Shown here: positions 42,091-53,850 of the stretch, in pieces
Numbering within the stretch: the first letter of the stretch is position 1
Layout: each line of letters opens with the position of its first letter
Assembly: GCA_023512835.1 (NCBI GenBank)
Contig: CM042092.1
Location: 48,508,900 to 48,572,899 of the forward strand
Source: Taxillus chinensis
Taxonomy: Eukaryota; Streptophyta; Magnoliopsida; Santalales; Loranthaceae
Reading direction: 5' to 3'
Length of the DNA: 64,000 bases
The notes under the pieces: generated by a model
Database searches by the model: none
Told to the model about the DNA's origin: nothing
What the model saw: the letters and a program-made list of their open reading frames with translations, nothing else
Program-made: the position numbers and the translations under genes

Positions 42091-42608
42091 ATGGGGTTTG
42101 TTAACCGGTGTGGGCTGGGGCTGGGGTTACGCCCGCTTGTGTGGAATGTTTTATTTTCTTTTTCCTAATACGCCACGTCACTACACCGTGCACATGCATG
42201 TAGCCGCTAGGAACATGGGAAGGGTTGGGGGGACTTGATCCCCTTCGAGGTGTGGTTGCTCACCCCTCCTACTGTGTTTGCTTGTTTTCCAGGGACTTAC
42301 AGGCGTTAGGTGGATACACCAAGGTGGAAGACCATCTTCATTTTATTGTTCAGTTCAGTAATGTAATTTTATAATTTATGTAACCCCAAGGGGGGGAAAT
42401 GTAATAAGGGATTGAACTGTAGTATGGAACATGGTTGGTTTGTGACCCCTTCGATGTTTGAAATTAAATAAAGATGTGGCTTGTTTGTTTATTGTAATTG
42501 TTAGTTTTGCTCGTGTGGTATCCAAGTAATCCAACCCCTTTACCCTCCGTGTGGGTGAACGGGGAGTCACGTACCGGTTTCCCCGGGTCGGAAATCCGGG
42601 GCGTGATA

Positions 42609-42613
42609 CAGGG
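42609..42613. repeat. Target-site duplication CAGGG, right copy
   Basis: This is an exact copy of 40736-40740. Confidence 0.85.
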
Positions 42614-42974
42614 GCATTGACCATCTTTTTGGCAAGTTTCGACTTTTTCCAACGAAAGTTGTTTTGGCTATAACTTCTTCGGTTTTAAGTCCGATTTGAG
42701 CTCGGTCAAGTGCGTTAGTCTCCAATTCTTATCCTCTATCACCTGGTGTTAGTCTTGGGGCACTTCAAGGACTTGTAGCAGAAGTCGTTAATTTTGAACT
42801 CCCCGTCCATGTCAATTGTATCCATCTCGTGCAAATTGGGGCTACCATCAATTCCGAACCATTCCTTGGAAGTATGGGATCATTGTGGACCTATTCAACA
42901 AGGTATATGGCATGGACAGAAGGTATATCAAAATGGGGTTAGTATGTCCATCCCGGACAAAATGTGGTCCAACA

Positions 42975-42986
42975 GTGCCCCTCTTT
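42975..42986 (-). other. Element C polypurine tract
   Basis: The minus strand reads AAAGAGGGGCAC directly before the LTR start. Confidence 0.75.
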
Positions 42987-42992
42987 GTGCAC

Positions 42993-43006
42993 GTTTGTAT
43001 ACAAAC
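42993..43006. promoter_or_regulatory. Palindrome GTTTGTATACAAAC near the polypurine tract, C
   Basis: This perfect 14-bp palindrome occupies the same place as TTTGTATACAAA in N2 (32431-32442). Confidence 0.62.
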
Positions 43007-44827
43007 AGCGTACAAAGATAAAAGGGAGTCATTTTGGATGGGTTGGAGCACTTACTTGACTTACCTAGAGGAAGAAGTGCGACGGTTGGGTCTGTCCTCA
43101 AGAGGGAAAAGGGGCTTCACAGGCCAGTGGGCTTGGATAACACTTTGATGAGGCATCTAAGGCCGCTTGATACTTGGAGATTGAAAGCCTACAACAATGA
43201 CAAGCTTGAACCGAAAAAGAGAAAAGGCCCACAACAATGATGGGTGTGAACTAAAAGTTGAAAGGCCTACAAGAACGATAGGCTAGAATTGAAAAATGGA
43301 AAAGGCCCACAACAATGATGGGTGTGAACTAAAAATTGAAAGGCCCACAAGAACGATAGGCTCGAATTGAAAATGGATAGCCCACAACAACGATAGGCTT
43401 GAATTGAAAAGGGATAGCCCACAAGAACGATAGGCTTGAAGTGAAAAATGGAAAAGCCCACAAGAACGATAGGCTTAGATTGAAAATGGATAACCCACAA
43501 GAACGATAGGCTTGAATTGAAAATGGATAGCCCACATCAACGATAAGCTTGAATTGAAAATGGATGGCCCATAGCAACGATAGGCTTGAATTGAAAACGG
43601 AAAGCCCACGAATAACGATAGGCTTAAATTGGGAAGACTTGTTGGAGACATCAAATGGTATTTGGAGAAATGCTTTAAGGAATTGAGTAACCCAATTTGG
43701 GCTCCCTCTACGAGTTCACTCAAGTAGATCGCTCTACGAGGTGACCCAAAAGGGGAAAAAGTTTGTCACGTGCCAAAAGGATGCGTTTAGAGCTTGGGGG
43801 AAATTGCAAATAAAGAGTTGCGGAATTGAACAAAGAAAAGCTAGGATAGCTTGGTGAGAAGCTTGCCGAGTATGAGCTCGGATCTTCGAGAGCGGCAACA
43901 TTCCTGAAATTACGAGTATCTTGAATGTATGCAAATGATGCATGGAATGCAATGTGATGTATGCGGGGATGCATAAACCTCAACTTGTGGTGAAATATGA
44001 TGCAATGTGATGCAATGCGATGTATGCATCGAATGCCATGTGATGTATCACCGAGGGTTTGGCCGTTATTGGAGAGGTTGGCTAACATTCAACTTGTTGG
44101 GGAACAATGTTCTCTTTAGATGGAGAGTCCGTTCTGTCTTTCTTTGGGAAACTCGCTTTTGTGCATGATCTGTTAAATTGAGCTCCGCCATATTAGGGAG
44201 CTTGACTTGATGGCTTCTCCGGGGACAGTGACATTCTGTGGACATAGGAGTACTCGAGTTTGGGGAACTTAATTTGTTTGGGGATTTTGAGCTTGGCCCT
44301 ACTCATAAGGCAATGCTAGAAGAGCTTACCTGGGGATTTAAGATGTTCTACTTAAATGTGAAATGAAGACGATGTAACATGATTAAAGAGATAAAAAAGA
44401 TTTTTGCTGGCTTAATTCCACAAAACATATTTATATCATAAAAGTGTCCTATTGTTATAATCTGATAAAACAATCATAAGTCTTTAAAAGTATAATGTAC
44501 AAATTTGATTCGAGTGTGCCGCGAGTTTGATCAAGTCTTCCACTTGTTTGCGGCTTGTTTTTGGATGATGTTGTCTCTACTACTTGCAACGGACCCTATT
44601 TGTTATGGTCCTGATCCTTTCAGCTTCGACCGAACCGATTTCACCCTTCAAGATTTATTGTTGGCTTTGTATTTTACCCTTGGTGCCCTTTCAAGTTTTC
44701 ACCAAGTCCGCCTTTGTTTTCTCTTTTTGTCTTTTGTTGGAGCTTTGTATTTTACCCTTGGTGCCCTTTCGGGTTTTCACCAAGTCCGCTCATTACGGAA
44801 TGAGAATCTTGTGGGGAGGTATGAGAG
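43007..44827 (-). other. Element C 3' non-coding region
   Basis: I see no gene. It holds the tandem array at 43180-43640 and a 'gatgcaatg.gatgtatgc' repeat patch (43925-44050). It also holds two copies of the 'cttggtgccctttc.ggttttcaccaagtccgc' block (about 44670-44790), which is shared with A. Confidence 0.65.
43180..43640. repeat. AGCCCACAACAACGATAGGCTTGAATTGAA tandem array, C 3' region
   Basis: About ten units of 37-41 bp with the core 'gcccaca.gaacgataggcttgaattgaaaa' occur here. It lies where N2 has its different GGCCTTGGATGCC array. Confidence 0.9.
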
Positions 44828-45960
44828 TTAAGCATAAAACTTTTTGACGGCGTCACTATTCACTGGATTAGGAAGCTCATCTCCGTCCATTTTAGCAAGG
44901 ATCAATGCGCCTCCCGAGAATGCTTTTTTCACAACATATGGGCCTTCATAATTGGGAGTCCACTTGCCTCTATGGTCATGTTGAATTGGTAAGATCTTCT
45001 TAAGGACAAGATCACTCTCTTGAAAGCTTCGGGCTTCACCTTTTTATTATAATTGTTCATCATTCTCTCGTTGATACAGCTGTCCTCTGTAACCGCGCCG
45101 GCGCTTGCCCTCAATTAAATTCAACTCGCTCATAACGACTTTGGGCCCATTCGCTTCTTTGAGCTGAGTATCCTTAAGTACTCGGAGGGAAGGTATCTCC
45201 ACTTCGACCGGTAGAACTGCTTCCATGCCGTAGACCCAAGAAAATAGAGTAGCCCCGGTCGATGTACGCACCGAGGTACGATAAGCATACAAAGTGTATG
45301 GTAGCTTCTCGTGCCAATCTTTGTATGTTTCGGTCATTTTTCGATAATGTTCTTGATGTTCTTGTTGACCGCCTCGATTGCTCCATTCATCTTTGGGCGA
45401 TAGGGGGTCGAGTTGCGGTGTTGAATTTTGTATGTTTCACACAACCTCCCTATCATTCGACTATTTAAATTGGCGGCATTGTCCATTATGATCTCCTCAG
45501 GAAGCCCATATCGGCATATGATGTTGTTCCGCATAAATAGAAGTACCACGACTTGTGTGACATTAGCATATGATGTCGCTTCTACCCACTTGGTGAAGTA
45601 ATCAATGGCTACCAAAATGAAACGATGACCATTAGAAGCTTTTGGAGATATTGGTCCGATAACGTCAATGCCCCAAAGTGAGAACGGCCACGGGGAAACC
45701 ATCACGTGTAGTTTGGACGGCGGTACTTGGATCTTATCGCCATAAATTTGACACTTGAGGCATTTGCGCATATATTCAATGCAATCTTTTTCCATGGTGA
45801 CCCAATAATAGCCCATTCGCATGATTTGTCTTGTTAATGCATGTCCATTTGCGTGTGAACAACATTCTCCTTCGTGCACTTCTTTCATTATCTATGTTGA
45901 TTCTTCTTTTGCCACACACCGCAATAAAACCATGTCATGGTTTCTTTTATATAGAATGGG
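44828..45960 (-). pseudogene. Element C integrase, one main frameshift
   Basis: The zinc-binding part shows HANGHALTRQIMRMGYYW and KCLKCQIYGDK. The catalytic core shows WGIDVIGPISPKASNGHRFI, DYFTKWVEATSYANV and MDNAANLNSRMIG (second Asp region), then MNGAIEAVNKNIKNII (Glu). The frame changes at about 45335 and continues with TETYKDWHEKLPYTLYAYRT and YGMEAVLPVEVEIPSLRVL. Two further breaks occur near 45050-45120. The stop TAA is at 44828. It is the best integrase of this family in the window. Confidence 0.9.
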
Positions 45961-46640
45961 ACCATCAAGATAATAGTTGGATGTTGACCTTCGAATATGT
46001 CTTTTATTAGATTCGAGAGGCCTCCAGGGGTATTCTTGCTTAAGCAAATATTGTTTGACGTCCTCAAACCAAGGTTTTTCTTCGATGTGCCTTCAATGGC
46101 CATGCAATGTGCGGGAGCATCTTGTATACGAATATCGAAAGACCGAACTTCCAACTTTGTGTCTAGCCGAAAGAGGGAGGCTAGAGTTGCCGGCGCGTCA
46201 AGGAGCCGATTGTATTCCCCTGGGCATATGCTCAAATGTGATGTCTTCGAATTGCTCGGCTAACTCTGCAACGTGTTTCCGATATGGGATTAATTTGTGG
46301 TTTCGAGTCTCCCATTCACCCCTTACTTGAAAAATGATGAGTGCCGAATCGCCGAACACTCGTAATTTTTTTATTCCTTTGTTAATGGCTTCTTGAAGTC
46401 CCATTACACAAGCCTCATATTCTGCTACATTGTTTGTACAAGGGAAGGTTAGCTTTGCCACCATGGGGAAATGTTCGCCTTTTGGGGATATCAGGATGGC
46501 CCCAACACCGTGACCTAAGAGACGGAGGCTCCATCGATCCACATCGTCCATATGTCCGATACTTCGGCCGAAATGATGTTGATGTGCTCATCCTGGGAAG
46601 CCAATAGTCATGGGCTCATAATCTTCTAGTGCTCTGTCTG
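45961..46640 (-). pseudogene. Element C archaeal-type RNase H and linker
   Basis: GVGAILISPKGEHFPMVAKL, FPCTNNVAEYEACVMGLQEA and DSALIIFQVRGEWETRNHKL (46230-46510) form the clearest archaeal-type RNase H here, with EYEAC and GDS residues kept. A frameshift at about 46200-46235 leads into the linker LATLASLFRLDTKLEVRSFD. This second RNase H is diagnostic of the Tat lineage. Confidence 0.87.
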
Positions 46641-47030
46641 CCTGGATAGTCGGCTATTGCACTTCCTTTTATGGCTTTTTGAGGTACGTAGATGATATCG
46701 TACTCCGATAGGATCAATCGCACTTGGCGATTCTTCCAGAAATGGATGGCTTTTCCAAGAGATATTTGAGCGGATCATGCCTTGAAATCAGCCAAGTAGT
46801 ATGATAAAGAGTGTATTGCCTCAATCTTCTTGTTATCCAGACAAGAGCACAACACGTCTTCTCCAAGGGTGTGTAGTTTTCTTCATTGACGATGAACTTC
46901 TTGCTGAGGTAATAAATGGCCTGCTCCTTCTTGCCTGTAGAATCGTGTTGCCCCAAGACACAACCCATCGTTGACTCCTGAATGGTCAAGTATAAGATCG
47001 AGGTCTATCCGTGCCTGGTGGGACCAAAAT
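46641..47030 (-). pseudogene. Element C RNase H (first)
   Basis: Its residues are TIQESTMGCVLGQHDSTGKK, NEENYTPLEKTCCALVWITR and RLRQYTLYHTTWLISRHDPL. The domain is broken at its C-terminal edge near 46720. Confidence 0.88.
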
Positions 47031-47916
47031 AGGTGGATTAGACAGTATTGTTTGACCTTGTCAAAAGCTTCTTGACACTTGTCATTCCAAATTTCGGGGT
47101 TGTTCTTCCATAAAGTCTTGAAAATGGGTTCGCATGTGGCATTAATTGGGAAATAAATCGGGCAATATAATTCGGTTGCCCTAGGAATCCTCTAACCTCC
47201 TTGATGGTCCGTGGTGGCGGCATCTCTTGGATGACTCGAACTTTATCTGGATCGATTTCAACTCCTTTTTGGTTCACAATGAAACCCAATAGTTTTCCCG
47301 ACATGGCTTCGAAAGTGCACTTTTCGGGTTCAATTTCAGTGATATTTCCGTAGCCTATTGAAAAGCTTGCGGAGTACTTCGATATGATCTTCAGTGCTTC
47401 GTAATTTGGCTATCATGTCGTCCACATATACTTCAACTTCCTTATGCATCATGTCGTGGAATAGGGTCACCATGGCTCGCTAATATGTTGCCCCTGCGTT
47501 CCTCAGACCAAAAGGCATCACATTATAGCAGAAAGTGCCCCAAAGTGTCGTGAATGTGGTCCTCTCTTTGTGTTCGGGGGCCATACGAATTTGATTATAG
47601 CCCGAGAAGCCATCCATGAATGAGAACAGGGCGTGTTTTGCTGTATTATCCACTAGCGTATCAATGTGAGGAAGTGGGAAGTTATCCTTCGGATTGGCCC
47701 GGTTCGGATCTCTATAATCGACACACATGTGTACTTTGCCTCCTTTTTTCGATCTTGGTACAACATTGGCCACCCATTCGGATAACGGGAGACACTTAGG
47801 AAACCTGCATCCCATTACTTTTTGACTTCTTCTTTAATCTTTAGTATCATCTCTAGTCTCATTCTTTGCAATTTCTCACTGCTTGGCTTGCATTCGGGCT
47901 TCATGGGTATGCGATG
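47031..47916 (-). pseudogene. Element C reverse transcriptase, N-terminus lost at D
   Basis: The blocks are EWVANVVPRSKK, VDYRDPNRANPKDNFPLPHI, HALFSFMDGFSGYNQIRMAP and TLWGTFCYNVMPFGLRNAGA. The catalytic box YVDD at 47417-47428 is intact, unlike in A and N2. A stop at 47480 replaces Gln, frameshifts lie near 47310 and 47800, and the 5' side is cut by D at 47917. It continues in C only after D, at 57970, with about 1 kb missing in between. Confidence 0.9.
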
Positions 47917-50486
47917 TGTAAGACCCGCAAAAATTTAAGCCCTCCCTTAAATAGTAATAATAATAATGTCATTACTAAAAAATAGTTAGAAAGAATATTT
48001 TAGATATTATCAAAATAAAAATAAGTACCCAATATAGTCATTTAAGTAGCATGTGACTAGTAAGTAGCCGTTAGAATAGTAACTAGCGGTTAGAATAGTA
48101 ACTAACCGTTGGAATAAGTAACTAACTGTTATGAATAGTATCCGTTTGAATTGTTATAAATAGGTATGTGTATGTAATAATGTTTTATAATATTATACTT
48201 TATAAGTTTATAAAGTAAGAAGTCATGGAATATAATGTTATCTTACTTTATTATTTATTGATTACGCAATTATATTATTTTATCCGCGTTAATATTAAAT
48301 ACGTTATAAAAATAAAATAATTTCTTATACGTCATAAAAAGTTTAGATGCTATATATTATGTCATTTAGTTTCTTAAACCAAATTACTATGGGTAAGTAA
48401 GTATTATAATCCTTAACTTTACCAAAAGTATGAAACATAGGTAAGACCCAAAAATTTAAATAAGGCAGATTCTGGAGGTCCCATTCAAAAATTCATAACT
48501 TGAGTTATACAGATCCAATTGACATGAACCCAAAGCCCATTTGTTCCTTTATCACTTAGCTAAAATGTGTAAAAATTTCAGAATTTAATATGAAGCCAAT
48601 CAATTCCAGAAGTTAAAATACTACACATAGGTTCAGTGTGAACGGGTAAACATTTTAGTATGACTTTAAAATTCAATAACTTTTGTTATACACATGTGAA
48701 AATTATAAAATTGGTACCCATTTGTAGATATTTGAGTTACTAATGCAATACAATTGGCCATTTGTCAAAAACTACAAAATTAAAAACGTTATAATTGAAT
48801 TAGTAGGGAGTACACCAATGTGGACTTTTGATGCCAAAGGAACCTTCTAGGTTTAAAAGTCTTAAAACATTTTTAAATGGTAGGAGGAGATAACCACGTT
48901 TTTAATAAGAGATAATATGAGGAAAATAAAGTATTATATATATTTTAAATAATTTAATTTAATGCCAAAGTCAAATTCGTACACTATTTTTCACACTATT
49001 ACACGTACCACCTTACCTATAAATAGCATGCCTCACTTCCCTTCTCAAGCACTCTTTCCATTCAAATAAGCTACAAAACTCTCCTCCAAATACTTCCCAA
49101 AAAGTTCTATTAACACCCCAATAGCCCTCCAAGCCTTCTCTTCTCTCAATCTTTCTCTCACTTGTTGGAAGTTCCAAGAGGTAAATATTTCAAGCATATA
49201 TTAATCATGTTCTTCCTCCTCATACATATATATATTATGGATGGCCTTGCCCCTCAATATATATATGTATATTTATTAAACAATACGTATATGTATATAT
49301 ATAAATTATTATTATTCCATGGAAGGCTAAGCCTCCTCATACATATATATATTATGGATGGCTTTGCCCCTCAATATATATATGTATATGATATGTATAT
49401 ATGAGTATATAGATTATTATTATTCCATGGAAGGCTAAGTCTCCTTATACATATATATATTATGGATGGCTTTGCCCCTCAATATATATATGTATATTGT
49501 ATAGTATATACGTATATTATATATGTATATGTATACGTATAGATTATTATTATTATCATGAGAAGTTTTTCCACCATAATATACTTATATATGTCTCTCA
49601 ATATATTATTTATGAATATACTATTATTATTCAAACTAAAATATTAACTTTTAAATTTTGTTTCAAGGTTTATAAACACGGAAGACAAAAAGATAGTAAG
49701 GATCCCCTCTTCTTTCCTTACCACGATCTCCGACGTGGAAATTCATTTTCTATTTCTTCTCTATATTTATATCTCAAGATTTTTTTTTTCATAATATTAT
49801 TTTAAGAAGAATTAACTTTCTTTGGCACTTCTTGGAAACTTGGTAATCTAATTTATTGGATGGTGAATACCCCTTTTACTTATCGGGGCTATTATTGCAA
49901 GATCTTCCTTTACGTTGAAATTTACCATTAATGTGATTGTTTGAAAGTTTGTGAAGATATGTTTTATATTTGGCAATATGTTTATGGGTGGTTCCAGAAA
50001 GACCTCCAATGCATTGGGTAAAGAACATCACTGGAGAGTGTCAATCTAGTTGATAACAAGTTATGCAAGATATCTAAGTGGTGAACCTAGATGAGTAGAT
50101 ATTCTTATTTTTCCATGAGTTGATTATTCTCCATATATTATCCCTTACTTTTAACCTTCTTGGGCTATTTGAGCTCATTTCCTTTCATGTTTTGTTTCAA
50201 ACCCCAGGGAACTAGGAGAAAGCAAGGATGCTAGGATAATGGTGTCCAGAGTGCTTGGAATAAAATCATAAGAAGATTATGCATGTAGTATTTATGTCAT
50301 GTAAAACTATAATGGGTTATCAACACCTAGTCTCTAAACGCTAAACCTTAGAGATCTTGTGATGAGTCTTGATGTAATAAATAAACCATCGAATTTATGT
50401 TGAGTAATAGATTACTATTCATATAATTGTAATATTTTATTTATCTAACGCACCCGGTCTGGAAGTCCATATTTGGGGGCGTTACG
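47917..50486 (+). repeat. D 5' LTR, 2570 bp
   Basis: It runs from TGTAAGACCCGCAAAAATT to GGGGGCGTTACG. The last base is A in the 3' LTR. It is AT-rich, with a tandem block at 49218-49540 and a TATA-like CTATAAATAGC near 49017. Confidence 0.95.
49218..49540 (+). repeat. Tandem repeat in the D LTR, unit about 108-117 bp
   Basis: Three partial units each carry 'cat acatatatatattatggatgg', 'ttgcccctcaatatatatatg' and 'attattattccatggaaggctaag' blocks. The same array is in the 3' LTR (about 56702-57020). Small frames here are artefacts. Confidence 0.88.
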
Positions 50487-50487
50487 G

Positions 50488-50498
50488 TGGTATCGAGC
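50488..50498 (+). other. D primer binding site TGGTATCGAGC
   Basis: It lies one base after the LTR end. It resembles the plant TGGTATC(A)GAGC tRNA-Met site with one base missing, and is the same form as in the S LTR at 63946. Confidence 0.8.
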
Positions 50499-50659
50499 AA
50501 AGGTTTAGTTAGGTATAGAGACTAGTTATAAATAACATAGTATAGAGTCCTATACTTATAACAATTATAGTGAATTATTTTACATAAGTATTATTGTGGT
50601 CATATGGTTAATGTTGAACTAACCTAACCTCGAGTAACGTGTGTGCTTAAAGGGCCAAA

Positions 50660-51935
50660 ATGGTTGAAACAAGGAACTAAGGAAACAGGAACAACTCCAC
50701 AAGGAATAACGGTATGGCAAATGAACTTCAAGAGAGTTCAACACCAATGAACTCTTCCTCTAGTGGACAAGTTGCGAGAACACTACCACCAAATGGGCAA
50801 CCTTCAAACATGGCAGCACCACAAGGTGTAAGCGCGAGAGAACCTGATGGCATTTCTTATGCAAATGGCACAAATGATGGCAACAAATATAACTCAACCC
50901 AACACACCCGTTGGCCAACCGGAGCAAGGTATAAACCCTCAACCAAAAGAGGTGACAGTTGACCAATTTATGAAGCAAGCATCCCCCAACCTTCTCTTGG
51001 TTCAACCGATCCCACTCACATGGAGGAATGGATTAATAAGTTAGAAAAGATATTCTCGGTATTGGAATGTCCCGACCAGAAAAAGATAAAGTTTGCCATT
51101 TACGAGAATGGAGGGCGAGGCAAACCAATGGTGGACCCTTGTTAAGAATACCAAAACCGAGGGAGAGATAGAAGCTCTAAGCTGGGAAGCTTTCAAAGGA
51201 ATCTTACTAGAAAAGTATTTTCCTCGACCAATGAGGAGTAAGATGGAGAGGGACTTCCTCGATCTTAAACAAAAGGATGATGATACTGTGGCCACGTATG
51301 AGGCAAAGTTCACCAAGTTAGCAAGGTACGCACCTTAGTATGTAGCTGAAACGCAAAGTAAAGTTCAAATGTTCTACCATGGGTTGAAACCAAGCATACG
51401 GAGAGCATTGGCAGCTTTTGACTTCCCCGACTATGAAGCTGTTGTTCGATGCGCGATCAAAGTAGAAATGGAACATCTTGACTACCACCAAAATCGTAGT
51501 CAAAATGATAAGAAAAGGAAACACCAAGCTAATGGATCGGAGATCACAAAGCCTAGTATGAAGGAGGTAGTACATTCCACCTGCCCTAAATGTGGCAAAA
51601 GACACTCGGTGAATGTCTCCAAGGATCGGGAAAATGTTTCAAGTGTGGTAAAGCTGGACATCAAGCACGTGAATGCCGGGAAAGGCCTAAACAAGGGCCC
51701 CAAATGGGTCCTAATCCCATTCGTATGCATAACCCTTTATATGCACCAAGACCATAACCAAGTACACGCCCGACCGTCCAATGTTTCAATCGCAATGAAT
51801 TTGGACATTATGCAAATAAATGCCCACATGCAAAAACTACGGGGGATTATCGACAACCGTTGCGGCAACCACTTCGACATGTACGGCCACAACGACAGCC
51901 ACAACCACAAGCACGCAACAACCACCTAGGGCACC
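50660..51935 (+). pseudogene. D gag, frameshifted
   Basis: It starts MVETRN at 50660 and hits a stop within seven codons; the frame resumes nearby. The capsid part EGEANQWWTLVKNTKTEGEI, FKGILLEKYFPRPMRSKMER and DFLDLKQKDDDTVATYEAKF (51105-51336) is typical. After a TAG at 51337 comes MFYHGLKPSIRRALAAFDFP. Two CCHC zinc knuckles are present in other frames (about 51630-51710 and 51780-51830). The second has Arg in place of a Cys. At least five breaks prevent a full product. Confidence 0.86.
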
Positions 51936-52490
51936 GGCTCGCTCGTACGCCATTACAACTGCAGAAGTGGAGCCAATAATGGAAGAAGAATCAAACAACG
52001 ATGTGGTGAAAGGTACCTTGCTCATAAGCTCAAGAAACGCTTATACCTTATTTGATTCCTGGTTCAACGCATTCTTTCATCTCACCAAAGTATGCTTGAA
52101 CATATGGATATTCCACATCGAGAGATTAAAAGTGGAATTAACAATAATGACACCAAGTGGTATCACCATAAATGCCACTAAGATATATAAAGCATGCCCC
52201 ATTACTATATGTGATAGGGTACTTCCCGGAAACCTAATCTCCTTACAAATAGTGGACTTTGATGTTATATTAGGGATGGATTGGTTAACATCCAATCACG
52301 CCACCATAGAGTGTACTCGAAAAAGAGTAATTTTTAATCTCCCAAATCAACCTAAGTTAGTGTTTACGTGTCAAAAGGATGGAGAGGATGTATCTAACCA
52401 ACCAAAAGAGGGATATTTTTCCTCGGTCAACACAAGTGTAGGTGAGATTACATTAAAAGAAGTCCCTATCGTTTGCAAATATGAAGATGT
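51936..52490 (+). pseudogene. D aspartic protease, frameshift at the active site
   Basis: A one-base insertion right after the active-site Asp-Ser codons (about 52050) replaces the expected DSG with DSW and moves the frame. Downstream the typical ILGMDWLTSNHATIECTRKR (about 52270-52325) is intact. Confidence 0.85.
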
Positions 52491-53455
52491 GTTTCGGAAG
52501 AATTGCCAGGACCTCCTCCGCCACGAGAAGTTGAATTCTCCATCGATCTATTTCCTGGGACAAATCCAATCTCCAAAAGTCCTTATCGGATGGCACCAAC
52601 AGAGTTAAACGAATTGAAGAAGCAATTGCAAGATTTGATGGACAAAGGATTCATTAGGCCTAGTGCATCACCTTGGGGGAGCACCGGTCTTGTTCGTGAA
52701 GAAGAAGGATGGCTCAATGAGGCTCTGCATTGACTATAGAGGACTAAACAACGTCACCATCAAGAATAAATATCCTTTACCAAGGATAAATGATCTCTTC
52801 GATCAACTTAAAGGCGCTCAATACTTCTCAAAAATTGACCTTCGATCAGGTTACCATCAATTAAGGGTGAAGGAGATGGACATTCCCAAGACGGCCTTCC
52901 GAACGAGGTATGGCCACTATGAATTCGTCGTAATGCCTTTCGGATTGACCAATGCCCCCGCAATATTCATGGACCTGATGAACAGAATATTCCATGACTT
53001 CTTGGACAAGTGTGTCGTTGTCTTCATTGATGACATACTTATTTACTCCAAGAGTCGCGAAGAACATGAAGAGCATTTAAGGAGCGTCTCGCAAACCTTA
53101 AGGGAGAAGAAACTATATGCCAAATTCAGCAAATGCGAATTTTGGTTACAACAAGTCGCATTTTTAGGACATATTGTTACTCATGAAGGCATCTCCGTGG
53201 ATCCTGCAAAAACAAAGGCAATAGAAGACGGCCAAGACCCAAAACGAAGAACGGAGGTTCGTAGTTTTCTCGGACTCGCTGGCTATTACCGAAGGTTCGT
53301 AGAAAACTTTGCGAGACTGGCGGGCCCATTAATAAAGCTGACTCGTAAGGGTGCTAAGATCGAATGGACCACGAAGTGTGAGGAAAGCTTTCGAGAACTA
53401 AAACGGCGCCTAGTTAGTACACCTGTCCTGGCACTACCTTCAGGGAGGAGAAAAC
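52491..53455 (+). pseudogene. D reverse transcriptase, core intact
   Basis: The blocks are [60 protein letters not shown] and [17 protein letters not shown]. The catalytic box is [10 protein letters not shown] with FIDD at 53023-53034. [16 protein letters not shown] and [17 protein letters not shown] follow. The main frame 52663-53469 is open. One frameshift near 52665 separates it from its N-terminus. Confidence 0.94.
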
Positions 53456-53850
53456 TTCACAATTTATAGCGATGCATCGAAGGAAGGACTTGGTTGTGTG
53501 TTAATGCAAAATGGTAAAGTAATTGCCTATGCATCACGACAACTAAAGACCCATGAGGTGAACTATCCCACACACGACTTAGAACTAGCAGCAATCATCC
53601 TTGCACTAAAGATTTGGCGTCATTATCTTTATGGGGAGAAATATGAGATCTACACCGATCATAAAAGTCTAAAATACATATTCACCCAAAAGGAGCTCAA
53701 CATGCGACAAAGAAGGTGGCTAGAATTATTAAAAGACTATGATTGCACCATCAACTACCATCCTGGGAAGGCAAACGTGGTGGCGGATGCAATAAGCCGG
53801 AAACATGTCGGAACCTTGGCAACATTGATCACTTCGCAAAGGCCTCTAAT
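53456..53850 (+). pseudogene. D RNase H
   Basis: [60 protein letters not shown] and [17 protein letters not shown] keep the catalytic D/E/D/D positions. It is joined to RT by a frame change near 53455 and is otherwise open. Confidence 0.92.

Larger units (their letters stand above)
40741..42608 (+). mobile_element. S-family solo LTR (copy 2), 1868 bp
   Basis: It runs from TGTAATGACCCGTGTG to GGGGCGTGATA, where other copies end GTGACA. It is flanked by CAGGG on both sides, so it is a complete solo LTR left by LTR-LTR recombination. It is colinear with 62089-63942 and with the reverse complement of 7375-9277. It has no coding capacity. Confidence 0.92.
37722..42974 (-). repeat. Element C 3' LTR, with a solo LTR inside
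   Basis: On the minus strand it starts TGTTGGACCACATTTTG at 42974 and ends ACCAGTGATGACA at 37722. It is the same family as the N1 and N2 LTRs. Without the inserted solo LTR and one CAGGG copy it is about 3.38 kb, longer than the others because its TCGAAG array (39955-40590) and homopolymer tracts are longer. Open frames here are low-complexity. Confidence 0.9.

Noticed and set aside
43180..43723. CRISPR-like array or repetitive protein
   Set aside because: The units are adjacent and degenerate, without unique spacers, and lie in a plant retrotransposon 3' region.
49162..49805. Small Tyr/Ile-rich proteins, repeated at 56646-57277
   Set aside because: They lie inside both D LTRs, in an AT-rich tandem repeat.
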